From Cysteiniphilum sp. JM-1 (GTDB taxonomy: Bacteria > Pseudomonadota > Gammaproteobacteria > Francisellales > Francisellaceae), in assembly GCF_008711525.1 (NCBI RefSeq), contig NZ_VXKS01000016.1, positions 1-56,710 on the forward strand: a stretch of DNA of 56,710 nucleotides, given 5' to 3'. Positions 1 through 6,937 of the stretch are shown piece after piece. The notes under the pieces are model-generated. The model saw only the letters and a list, made by a program, of their open reading frames with translations. It searched no databases and had not been told where the DNA came from. How positions within the stretch are numbered: position 1 is the first letter of the stretch; the number at the start of each line of letters is the position of its first letter. Made by a program: the position numbers and the translations under genes.

Positions 1-412
1 TTTTAGGCGTGTAATAGCAGGTGCCTCGATTAATACCCAGTAATTGGCATTGCTTAACTATGGAAATATTTTCTAGCTTGGACTCCACCATAGATTTTTT
101 AGTTGATAAGTCCAAGCTTTTTAGCTTTCCCTCAAGCCAATCCCTCTCAATAGTAAGCTGACCAACTTTCTTAGCATACTTGTCTACCTCATGTTGAAGC
201 TTATCATTTTCAGATTTGTACTCTTTAACCGCCTTGGCTGGCTCCATAGCAATAACTGCATTATCCAAGAAGATTTTCTTCCAGTTTTGGATGTTTTTTG
301 TGGTTATATTATGCTTGCTAGCAAGCTCTGCTAACGTAAGCTCATTTGCCAATAATTCCAATACAACTTTGACTTTAAACTCGGATGAGTAACTCGTCCT
401 TTTTGTGCTCAT
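1..412 (-). CDS. IS3-family transposase, N-terminal part (runs off the window)
   Basis: The minus strand is open from an ATG at 410-412 to the window edge (137 codons). The N-terminus is a helix-turn-helix of the IS3 OrfA type (SSEFKVKVVLELLANELTLA, then ELASKHNITTKNIQNWKK). A leucine-zipper-like helix follows at about residues 70-105. After it comes LGINRGTCYYTPK, which resembles the start of OrfB-type proteins. No frameshift is seen between the two parts, so this copy may be an OrfA-OrfB fusion, or the frameshift site may lie further out. The catalytic DDE core is beyond the edge. Family assignment is good; activity is unknown. Confidence 0.8.
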   Translation of the reverse strand, partial: MSTKRTSYSSEFKVKVVLELLANELTLAELASKHNITTKNIQNWKKIFLDNAVIAMEPAKAVKEYKSENDKLQHEVDKYAKKVGQLTIERDWLEGKLKSLDLSTKKSMVESKLENISIVKQCQLLGINRGTCYYTPK

Positions 413-469
413 AAATACGCCCTCTGTTCATTTCACTTTCAACAATATATCGGAAATTAATTTTAAAAT

Positions 470-528
470 ATACTGTTTAAATTTATTGGGGTATTATAAA
501 TTGCCAATTCCCCCTTTTTAAACAGTAT
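470..528. repeat. 12-bp perfect inverted repeat at IS3/abgT junction
   Basis: ATACTGTTTAAA at 470-481 is perfectly mirrored by TTTAAACAGTAT at 517-528, with 35 bases between. The outer arm coincides with the point where abgT coding sequence starts, so it may be the IS terminal repeat with an internal echo near the transposase promoter. The other IS end is not visible, so this cannot be confirmed. Confidence 0.5.
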
Positions 529-1153
529 CGTGTTTTTGATATTATTGTTCTTCGCAGTGGCAGGTATTGTTTATGGTTATGTGACCAAAAGCTTCAAAAG
601 CACTAAAGATATCGTCAATGCCATGGACAAGACATTTAATACCTTGGGTACTTATATTGTTTTGGTGTTCTTTGCAGCACAGTTTGTCGCATACTTCAAG
701 GTGACAAATTTAGGCACGATCATCGCAGTTGCTGGTGCGACAGCGCTAGAGAGTATTAACTTCACAGGGGCGCCATTGATTATAAGCTTTGTGATTTTAG
801 CGGCTTTTATCAATCTGTTTATGGGGAGTGCCTCAGCAAAATGGTCGATGTTAGCACCTGTATTTGTGCCGATGTTTATGCTATTAGGTTATTCACCTGA
901 ATTGGTGCAAGTGGCATATCGTGTTGGCGACTCGGCAACAAATATTATCTCACCATTGATGAGCTATTTTGCTTTGATCGTCGCATTTTTCCAAAAGTAT
1001 GATAAAAATTCAGGCATTGGCACAATTGTCGCCACGATGTTGCCTTACTCGATTGTATTATTGATCACGTGGAGTATTTTCCTCTATCTTTGGGTGTTTT
1101 TATTTAATTTACCCGTTGGACCTGGTGTTGATTCGTTCTATCAAATAAAGTAG
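529..1153 (+). pseudogene. abgT: AbgT-family transporter, 3' fragment cut by an IS
   Basis: The roughly 205 codons match the C-terminal 40 percent of the AbgT (p-aminobenzoyl-glutamate and related) transporter family. Segments seen include [40 protein letters not shown] and [20 protein letters not shown], all in the order expected. The family is about 500 residues long, so some 300 residues are missing. The reading frame begins immediately after the IS3 end near 528; the GTG at 530 is just the first possible start, not a real one. The remnant keeps about five membrane segments and is very unlikely to work. Codon use is like that of its neighbours, so this is a native gene broken by insertion. 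Confidence 0.85.
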
Positions 1154-1207
1154 TCTGACTTGAGTAGACTCCCACTATAAGCCATTTTATAGAAGTTCCT
1201 GCTTTAA

Positions 1208-1425
1208 TTGGCTTCGACTTACGCTCAGCCAACGACTATGTTTAGTAATGATATATAAATAAGCTGCATCAGCTAATACCTCTCCCCTTGTGGGAGAGGT
1301 CGTGCAGCTCATGCTGCACGGGTGAGGGGTAATAAAATGTGCTTTATGCTTTAGCCGTTCCCTGAGCGTAAGTCGAAGGGAAGGCGCAAAACAATAATTG
1401 ACTTTGACTAATGCTCAGCCAACAC
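1208..1425. repeat. three copies of a TTCGACTTACGCTCAG-type repeat
   Basis: Variants of CTTCGACTTACGCTCAG occur at 1212-1228 and, diverged, at about 1401-1417. An inverted copy (CCCTGAGCGTAAGTCGAAGGG) lies at 1360-1380. The outer two are followed by CCAAC. Similar short repeats are common in intergenic DNA of many proteobacteria. The inverted arrangement flanks the 1279-1329 element. No gene is seen between 1154 and 1436. Confidence 0.6.
1279..1329 (+). repeat. intergenic two-hairpin repeat (copy 1)
   Basis: Two adjacent hairpins are present: CCTCTCCC/GGGAGAGG (1279-1299) and the perfect CGTGCAGC-TCAT-GCTGCACG (1301-1320). A tail GGTGAGGGG follows and can pair with the first arm. Related copies occur at 15194-15247, 48595-48647 and 52979-53030, always just downstream of a gene. 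It behaves like a REP/MITE-type dispersed element. Confidence 0.75.
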
Positions 1426-1436
1426 TTATAGTGTTG

Positions 1437-2099
1437 CTATGCCAAATAACCCAGTGCACGTTTGATGATATACTTAGGCACATTTTGATATTCAGAAAAG
1501 TAAATTTGACTTACTTCAGTTGCGTTGTGCTGATACACATAAACGCTTGGTGAGTGAGTTACGCCTGCGGTTTTTGCTAAAGCATTATTATCTTTAATTT
1601 CTTGATCAACCATCTTTTTAAGATATGGTGTTTCATTAATGTTTAAATTGATCATTAAATCAGATAGGGCGTTTTGATCAACAACCTGACCTGATTTAAT
1701 CAAACTATGGAGCTCGTGCAAAAATTCTTGCATGAGCTCCACCCCGCCCACAGTGTAAGTGAAAGCCAAATAATGTGACGCATCAGGGCTTTGTGTCGTG
1801 CTAATGGGGTAAATGTTTATTTTGATGTCTTTATCATTTGTAAGCGTTAATAGCGTATTTATATTCTCTAAACAGGCGAGCTTTGAGTAGTCACAGAATT
1901 GCGTGATGACTTTACTTGCCTGTGGATTGCCAAGGTTAATCTTAGGTGATTTGTCAAAGTTTAAATTTTTATGAATAAACACATTCGCTTGATAGCGTGA
2001 AAAAGCATGCATATCACAAGCTTCTTCGCCAGCTTTATGCCCAGCGTTGGTAAGGCTTGCGCATAAAATTGTACTTAAAAGTAGAGTGATCTTTTTCAT
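1437..2099 (-). CDS. secreted DsbA-fold protein lacking the CXXC nucleophile
   Basis: The protein has 220 residues with a clear signal peptide (about 1-19, cleavage after TNA), so it is periplasmic or envelope-bound. The thioredoxin-fold signature region reads QFCDYSKLACLEN, where DsbA-like proteins have FFDYxCxxC. The first cysteine of the CXXC pair is replaced by lysine and only the second is kept. The cis-proline loop is recognisable as THSPSVYV. An alpha-helical insert lies between about residues 100 and 170. This suggests a DsbA-like scaffold without oxidase chemistry. A further Cys two residues before the DY could pair with the retained Cys. The gene stands alone, followed by repeats. 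It could equally be a Com1-like surface antigen; function is not assigned. Confidence 0.6.
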   Translation of the reverse strand: MKKITLLLSTILCASLTNAGHKAGEEACDMHAFSRYQANVFIHKNLNFDKSPKINLGNPQASKVITQFCDYSKLACLENINTLLTLTNDKDIKINIYPISTTQSPDASHYLAFTYTVGGVELMQEFLHELHSLIKSGQVVDQNALSDLMINLNINETPYLKKMVDQEIKDNNALAKTAGVTHSPSVYVYQHNATEVSQIYFSEYQNVPKYIIKRALGYLA

Positions 2100-2262
2100 G
2101 TGTTTACCCAGATTGTTTTGATATCTGGCAGTCTAATGAATAGTCTGAAGAAAGAGAAATTTAAAAACTTTATAGACGTATTAGGTTTTTTAAATATTGC
2201 ATATGCTAATGCACAGATTCCGTTGGTGTACAATCCTCAAAATGCTAAATGACAGCACGGCT

Positions 2263-2934
2263 TTACGCGCTTATTTTAATCTTACGTAATTGCCCATAGT
2301 GATAAATGATTTCAAGATGCTTGGAACGTGACATCATCCCTGGGTTAGTGCCTTTATCACCCTCGGGTATTGGTTTGTTAATTTCTTTGAAATAGCTTTG
2401 CCATTCAGGCAATGTGTGCCCATTTTGTTTAAACGTCATGGTGTTTAGTGCAAAGATCGGCTTGTTATTATTGCTTAGCATAAACGCATCATAGACTAAC
2501 TGTGAGCAGTAAAATGTCTTAAGATCGTTTTTATAGCTAAAGTCATCGTTATAAGGAAGTCCTTGCCATGATAACGCGTAGCTAATCGCTTTTTTAACGA
2601 GTGGTTGATATTGGATATTTAAGCGCCCGACCATCACGCGTGGCTTGTTATCGTTATCAACGCTGCGCATTAAGAAGTCGTGTAAAGGCGTTAAATGCAC
2701 TGCCTTGCCAATGGCTTCGATAATTTCTGGTTTCCCTTTAACAAAAACAAGCATGCCCACGTGTGATACTTGGGTATTGCCATAGCCGTAGGTGATGTTG
2801 GTGATGGCATTGCATAGTTTGCCGCAATTTAAATCTTGAAAGAATAGGTCTCCCGCCTTGGGAGTATAGCTAAAAGCCAGTTGGCTTATGAGTAATAGAG
2901 TAAGCGTAAATTTAAAGTGGCAAAATATCTTCAT
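2263..2934 (-). CDS. YiiX/YebB-like permuted NlpC/P60 cysteine hydrolase, secreted
   Basis: I chose the ATG at 2932-2934, giving 223 residues with a signal peptide at about 1-22. A longer frame runs up to 3015, but its extra residues are not signal-like. The circularly permuted papain-fold pattern is visible: a histidine in VSHVGMLVF near the N-terminus and a cysteine in FYCSQLVYDAF in the second half, preceded by GLPYNDDF. This matches the YiiX/YebB (DUF830-type) family, thought to hydrolyse amide or ester bonds in the envelope. The substrate is unknown. The ribosome-binding site is weak. The gene diverges from yaaA, with 124 bases between starts. Confidence 0.7.
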   Translation of the reverse strand: MKIFCHFKFTLTLLLISQLAFSYTPKAGDLFFQDLNCGKLCNAITNITYGYGNTQVSHVGMLVFVKGKPEIIEAIGKAVHLTPLHDFLMRSVDNDNKPRVMVGRLNIQYQPLVKKAISYALSWQGLPYNDDFSYKNDLKTFYCSQLVYDAFMLSNNNKPIFALNTMTFKQNGHTLPEWQSYFKEINKPIPEGDKGTNPGMMSRSKHLEIIYHYGQLRKIKISA

Positions 2935-3058
2935 GTTGGTAGTTGTTCTAAAAATCAAATGCTTGTTATACCAGAAAATTTCGGCAGTTGGGATTTTATA
3001 TTTTATTGGTGGCAAGTTTTGTTACAATGTGAAAAATTTTTTAAAACGGAAAACGACA

Positions 3059-3832
3059 ATGCTAAGTCTTATTTCACCGGCAAAAAGTCAAGATTTCAGT
3101 CAGAATGCGCCAACAGAGCTTACAAGTAATGTATTATTCGCTGGGCAAATAAAGCAGCTCGTGGCTAAGCTTAAACACTATACGCCAGATGGGTTTGAGC
3201 GGTTAATGAAAATATCACCAAAGCTTGCCGAAGGTGTGTTTGATATGTATATCAACTTTGATGGCAATCACTACGGCAAAGACAATGCCAAACAAGCGCT
3301 ATTTGCTTTTACTGGTGATGTTTATCGAGGTTTGGATGCACTTACTTTGTCACCTGCACAAATTAATTATGCGCAAGAACATTTGCTAATGATTTCAGGC
3401 TTATATGGATTGATTCGACCCTTGGATTTAATTCAGGCATATCGTTTGGAAATGGGCACTAAATTTTATATCGATGATGTATTGCTATATGATTTTTGGC
3501 GAGAAAGGTTAACACAGAAGCTAAATGATATTATCAAGGAGAATAATCACCAAGCAATCGTTAATTTGGCATCCAATGAGTACAGCAAGGCGATTGATAA
3601 GAAAATGATTAAAGCGACATGGCTTGAAGTTGATTTTAAAGAATTCCATAAAGGTAAATATCAAACTATTGCACTTTTTGCTAAGCGTGCACGCGGGAGA
3701 ATGGTGCGCTATATTATCGATCATAATATTAATGATATAGAAGCGCTTAAAGGCTTTGACTATGATGGTTACGTTTTTAATCCAGAATTTTCGCGTGATA
3801 AGTCATTCTGCTTTACTCGGGTCAAGCCATGA
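3059..3832 (+). CDS. yaaA: peroxide-stress resistance protein YaaA
   Basis: The 257-residue protein matches the YaaA/UPF0246 family in length and sequence: it opens MLSLISPAKSQDF, with ALFAFTGDVYRGLDA, ISGLYGLIRPLDLIQAYRLEMG and NLASNEYSKAI in order. In E. coli the family limits intracellular iron and DNA damage under hydrogen peroxide. The ATG at 3059 is chosen because the longer frame from 2888 reads into the neighbouring gene's leader and does not resemble the family. It is cytoplasmic. Its stop overlaps the rlmH start (ATGA), so the two are probably co-transcribed. Confidence 0.93.
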   Translation: MLSLISPAKSQDFSQNAPTELTSNVLFAGQIKQLVAKLKHYTPDGFERLMKISPKLAEGVFDMYINFDGNHYGKDNAKQALFAFTGDVYRGLDALTLSPAQINYAQEHLLMISGLYGLIRPLDLIQAYRLEMGTKFYIDDVLLYDFWRERLTQKLNDIIKENNHQAIVNLASNEYSKAIDKKMIKATWLEVDFKEFHKGKYQTIALFAKRARGRMVRYIIDHNINDIEALKGFDYDGYVFNPEFSRDKSFCFTRVKP

Positions 3833-4299
3833 AAATTAAATTACTTGCCTTAGGTGAGAAAATGCCAGCATGGGTGCAAGAAGGTGTTAATGAATATCAA
3901 AAGCGATTAACAGGTTCTTCAATTCAGTTGCAGGTAGTTGAATTGCCTATTGCCAAGCGCACAAAAACGGGCTCAATTGATGGTTGGTTGGCGCAAGAAG
4001 CAAAAACAGTATTGTCCAAGCTGAATGAGCAAGATCATTTAGTTATTTTAGATGTTAAGTCCAAATTAATTAGCACTGAAGAGCTTGCGCAAAAAATGGA
4101 AAACTGGCAACAGAACACACCAAATGTTGCGATTTTGATCGGCGGGCCAGATGGGATTGATGATTCGATCAAAGGTTTGGCAAAGGAGAAAATATCTCTT
4201 TCAAAAATGACGTTCCCGCACCCGATTGTACGGATTATTTTTGCTGAGCAGATCTATCGTGCGTGGACGATTTTACAAGGTCACCCGTATCACAAATAG
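3829..4299 (+). CDS. rlmH: 23S rRNA (pseudouridine1915-N3)-methyltransferase RlmH
   Basis: The 156-residue SPOUT-fold methyltransferase is the usual length for RlmH. The SAM-binding knot is visible as AILIGGPDGID followed by ISLSKMTFPHPIVRIIFAEQ, and the protein ends IYRAWTILQGHPYHK, the hallmark RlmH C-terminus. It modifies helix 69 of 23S rRNA on assembled 70S ribosomes. It overlaps yaaA by four bases and its 3' end overlaps the convergent 99-residue gene by ten. Confidence 0.96.
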   Translation: MKIKLLALGEKMPAWVQEGVNEYQKRLTGSSIQLQVVELPIAKRTKTGSIDGWLAQEAKTVLSKLNEQDHLVILDVKSKLISTEELAQKMENWQQNTPNVAILIGGPDGIDDSIKGLAKEKISLSKMTFPHPIVRIIFAEQIYRAWTILQGHPYHK

Positions 4300-4589
4300 C
4301 GAATGGCTGAGAAATAATGATGGAATATATTTAAGGTATTTTCAGGGTTTTGCTCACATTCTTCATAAATGAAATCCATGTTTTTAGGAAAGTGCAGAAT
4401 TTTTTTCTTGGTCACAGATTCAAGCCAGCCATGAATGTTAAGCTCTTCAGGGTAGGTTGCTGTCATTTCAAGATAGCTAAAAGTAATACCGTCATCTGAA
4501 TAAGAAATATAGATAATCGTTAATTGTCCTTTGTGATCGCGGATCTTGATCGGCAGTTTGAGGGCATCATCTTCGTTTGCTAACTTCAT
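4290..4589 (-). CDS. hypothetical 99-residue protein
   Basis: I do not recognise the family. The protein is acidic, soluble and without signal or membrane segment. Its N-terminal half alternates as beta strands (LTIIYISYSDDGITFSYLEM), and its C-terminal half looks helical (MDFIYEECEQNPENTLNIFH). It is convergent with rlmH and overlaps its last ten bases. No strong ribosome-binding site is seen. Codon use is ordinary, which favours a real gene. Confidence 0.5.
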   Translation of the reverse strand: MKLANEDDALKLPIKIRDHKGQLTIIYISYSDDGITFSYLEMTATYPEELNIHGWLESVTKKKILHFPKNMDFIYEECEQNPENTLNIFHHYFSAIRYL

Positions 4590-4708
4590 ATGTACTCTAC
4601 TGAATTCCTAATGAACATAAGTCTAACAGGTATTTTAATACATGCAAATTAGGTCGTTATCTTGAATTTGTTTTAAGGAATTTGCTTTGAAAAAACCTCT
4701 AAATATCG

Positions 4709-4785
4709 TGGCGGAATGGACGGGACTCGAACCCGCGACCCCCTGCGTGACAGGCAGGTATTCTAACCAACTGAACTACCACTCC
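4709..4785 (-). tRNA. tRNA-Asp (GTC)
   Basis: The reverse strand folds as a full 77-base cloverleaf. The acceptor arm GGAGUGG pairs with CCAUUCC and is followed by G and an encoded CCA. The anticodon stem CCUGC/GCAGG holds loop CUGUCAC with anticodon GUC. The T arm GCGGG-UUCGAGU-CCCGU is standard. Close to E. coli tRNA-Asp. Confidence 0.97.
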
Positions 4786-4793
4786 GCTTTTGA

Positions 4794-4869
4794 TGGTGCC
4801 GACACCAGGACTTGAACCCGGAACCTGCCGATTACAAGTCGGCTGCTCTACCAGTTGAGCCATGTCGGC
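4794..4869 (-). tRNA. tRNA-Thr (TGT)
   Basis: The 76-base cloverleaf on the reverse strand has acceptor GCCGACA/UGUCGGC and an encoded CCA. The anticodon stem GCCGA/UCGGC holds loop CUUGUAA, giving anticodon UGU. The T arm CCGGG-UUCAAGU-CCUGG is standard. It lies 8 bases upstream of tRNA-Asp in the same transcript. Confidence 0.96.
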
Positions 4870-4978
4870 GACAGAAAGGCATTCTATAGATTTCCGATTA
4901 GATGTCAACGCCTAATTTTTAAAAATAATGAAATATTTGCTGTACCCATCACAAATTATGTTGCGGTGTTCGGTGTCA

Positions 4979-5000
4979 TTTATATTTTTTTTATATTTCC
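4979..5000 (+). promoter_or_regulatory. candidate KdpE-binding site upstream of kdpF
   Basis: The stretch reads TTTATA, then eight T, then ATATTTCC. From memory the E. coli kdpFABC operator reads TTTATA-C-T7-A-CACCCC. The TTTATA box, the seven-T tract and the following A coincide. It lies 88 bases before the kdpF start and just upstream of a -10-like TACAAT at 5039-5044 that has no good -35, as expected of an activator-dependent promoter. T-rich DNA makes a chance match possible. Confidence 0.45.
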
Positions 5001-5087
5001 GAATAAAACCCCTATCGAATTTTTATTCTCATCACTCGTACAATTTAGCCTGAGTGATTATTGTCAACATTAAGAGAGGTGTTTTAG

Positions 5088-5168
5088 ATGACAATATTTT
5101 CAGGCGTGATAATGGCGGTATTAGCCATTTATATGATTATTGTTTTAATTTTCCCAGAGCGATTTTAG
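5088..5168 (+). CDS. kdpF: KdpF small membrane subunit
   Basis: The 26-residue ORF is too short for routine calling. It is a single hydrophobic helix (IMAVLAIYMIIVLIFP) ending PERF, which is the usual KdpF C-terminal pattern. KdpF stabilises the KdpABC complex in the inner membrane. The ATG is preceded by a good AGAGAGGT-type ribosome-binding site at about 5073-5080, and kdpA starts 8 bases after its stop. Confidence 0.85.
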   Translation: MTIFSGVIMAVLAIYMIIVLIFPERF

Positions 5169-5176
5169 GTAAAAGT

Positions 5177-6889
5177 ATGTATCACAATATTTGGTTATTC
5201 GTTATTTTTATTGGCGTTTTGTTAGCTATCACAAAGCCATTAGGAACATATATTTATAATGTTTATCATGGACGAAGAACGTTTTTAGATTGGTTTGCTT
5301 CACCACTTGAACGTGGTTATGGCAAGCTAATTGGTGCTAATCTGACTAAAGAACAAAGTGCTAAACAGTATTTATTAAGCCTTGTAGTGTTTTCAGTATT
5401 TGGTCTTTTGTTTGTATTTATCATGTTGATGCTGCAAGCTTTTTTGCCTTTAAATCCACAGCATATTGACAATATGACTTGGCACCAGGCATTTAATACT
5501 GCAGCAAGTTTTGTTTCTAATACCAATTGGCAAAGCTATTCCGGTGAAACTGGCGTGAGTTATTTATCACAGATGGCAGCATTGGCTGTGCAAAATTTTG
5601 TGTCAGCAGCGGTAGGTGTATCGGTGGCTATCGCTTTGTTTCGTGGCATTGCGAGAAACAATGAAACAACGATTGGCAATTTCTGGTCAGATTTAGGGAA
5701 GGCGATATTTTGGATCTTACTACCGCTTTGTATTGTCATTACAATTATTTATATATTGCAAGGAGTGCCGCAAAATTTTATGGACTATGTGCATGCGCAT
5801 ACCTTATCAGGTGCTGAGCAAATCATCCCACAAGGTCCCGTGGCGTCACAAGAAGCAATTAAATCACTAGGAACTAATGGCGGCGGGTTCTTTAATGCTA
5901 ACTCTGCACACCCGTATGAAAACCCAACGGCATTAACCAATTTTATTCAAACATTGAGTATTTTTGCCATTGGTGCAGCATTAACTTACACCTTTGGTAA
6001 ATGGGTAGGAAACACCAAGCAAGGTTGGTTCATTTTGGCAGTGATGGGGGTGTTGTTTATTTGCTCATTAACTGTGATGACCTACGCTGAATTAAAAGGC
6101 ATGCCCAATCCTCAAAGTACGCATATTGCCGATATCTATGGGCAATCTGGACATTTAGCGAATCTGGAAGGCAAAGAGATGCGTTTTGGAATTTTCCAGT
6201 CCACGCTTTATAACACGGTGTCAACGGCAGCGTCCGATGGCGGTGTCAATAGTATGCTTGATAGCTATACCCCAATTGGTGGTGCTGCGGCATTGGTCAA
6301 TATGTCGCTTGGTGAGATTATTATCGGCGGTGTTGGCACAGGGATGTATGGCTTTTTACTGTTTATGTTATTAAGCGTTTTTATCGCTTCACTGATGGTG
6401 GGCAGAATCCCAAGCATATTAGGCAAGCGCATCGAAGGCACGCAAATGAAATGGGTAATGCTTGGCGTGCTTATTTCTCCTTGTTGTGTGCTTATATTTA
6501 CCGCGATTGCTGCCGTGTTACCAAGTACTTATGCAAGTCTTACCAATACGGGTGCGCACGGGTTTAGTGAGACCTTATATGCTTATACATCTGCAGCTAA
6601 CAATAATGGCAGTGCGTTTACAGGCTTAAATGCTAATACATTGTTTTTTAATGTGACTCTTGGGGTAGCAATGTTATTAGGACGTTTCGTCACGATTGCT
6701 GCGGTGATTATGCTTGCAGGAAGTTTGGTTGCGACAAAGCGTGCCACAGATCAAGTTGGCTCGAGCTTACTATCAACAACGAGTATTTTATTTGGTGTAT
6801 TGGTATTGTTTACGATTTTGATCGTTGGCGGCCTCACAATTTTCCCCGCATTATCACTAGGACCGATTCTTGACTACGTCACGTTTTAA
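5177..6889 (+). CDS. kdpA: potassium-transporting ATPase subunit KdpA
   Basis: The 570-residue polytopic membrane protein is the potassium-binding, channel-like subunit of the Kdp ATPase. The four selectivity-loop regions are visible: NTNWQSYSGE, GTNGGGFFNANSAHPYENP, TVSTAASDGGVNS and SAANNNGSAFTG. I chose the ATG at 5177 (MYHNIWLFV) because it follows kdpF directly, has a ribosome-binding site and gives the usual length. The longer frame from 5054 would read through kdpF in another frame. Confidence 0.97.
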   Translation: MYHNIWLFVIFIGVLLAITKPLGTYIYNVYHGRRTFLDWFASPLERGYGKLIGANLTKEQSAKQYLLSLVVFSVFGLLFVFIMLMLQAFLPLNPQHIDNMTWHQAFNTAASFVSNTNWQSYSGETGVSYLSQMAALAVQNFVSAAVGVSVAIALFRGIARNNETTIGNFWSDLGKAIFWILLPLCIVITIIYILQGVPQNFMDYVHAHTLSGAEQIIPQGPVASQEAIKSLGTNGGGFFNANSAHPYENPTALTNFIQTLSIFAIGAALTYTFGKWVGNTKQGWFILAVMGVLFICSLTVMTYAELKGMPNPQSTHIADIYGQSGHLANLEGKEMRFGIFQSTLYNTVSTAASDGGVNSMLDSYTPIGGAAALVNMSLGEIIIGGVGTGMYGFLLFMLLSVFIASLMVGRIPSILGKRIEGTQMKWVMLGVLISPCCVLIFTAIAAVLPSTYASLTNTGAHGFSETLYAYTSAANNNGSAFTGLNANTLFFNVTLGVAMLLGRFVTIAAVIMLAGSLVATKRATDQVGSSLLSTTSILFGVLVLFTILIVGGLTIFPALSLGPILDYVTF

Positions 6890-6937
6890 TCTTTTTTAAT
6901 CTTTTAGATCATTAATATCTTTTATAGTTTGGAGTTT

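Larger units (their letters stand above)
1..528 (-). mobile_element. IS3-family insertion sequence, partial
   Basis: The left edge of the window is the 5' part of an insertion sequence read on the minus strand. It holds a transposase start at 412 and a roughly 115-base terminal region up to about 528, where abgT coding sequence begins abruptly. A 12-base inverted pair (470-481 and 517-528) lies in the terminal region, and 528 is my estimate of the outer end. The other end, its terminal repeat and the target duplication lie outside the window, so the boundary is approximate. Confidence 0.7.

Noticed and set aside
2888-3058. Longer N-terminus for YaaA
   Set aside because: The extra residues read through the divergent promoter region and antisense to the next gene's signal peptide; the family starts with MLSLISPAK.
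5054-5176. Longer N-terminus for KdpA
   Set aside because: The extension overlaps kdpF in another frame and has no resemblance to KdpA; the ATG at 5177 with its own ribosome-binding site gives the family length.
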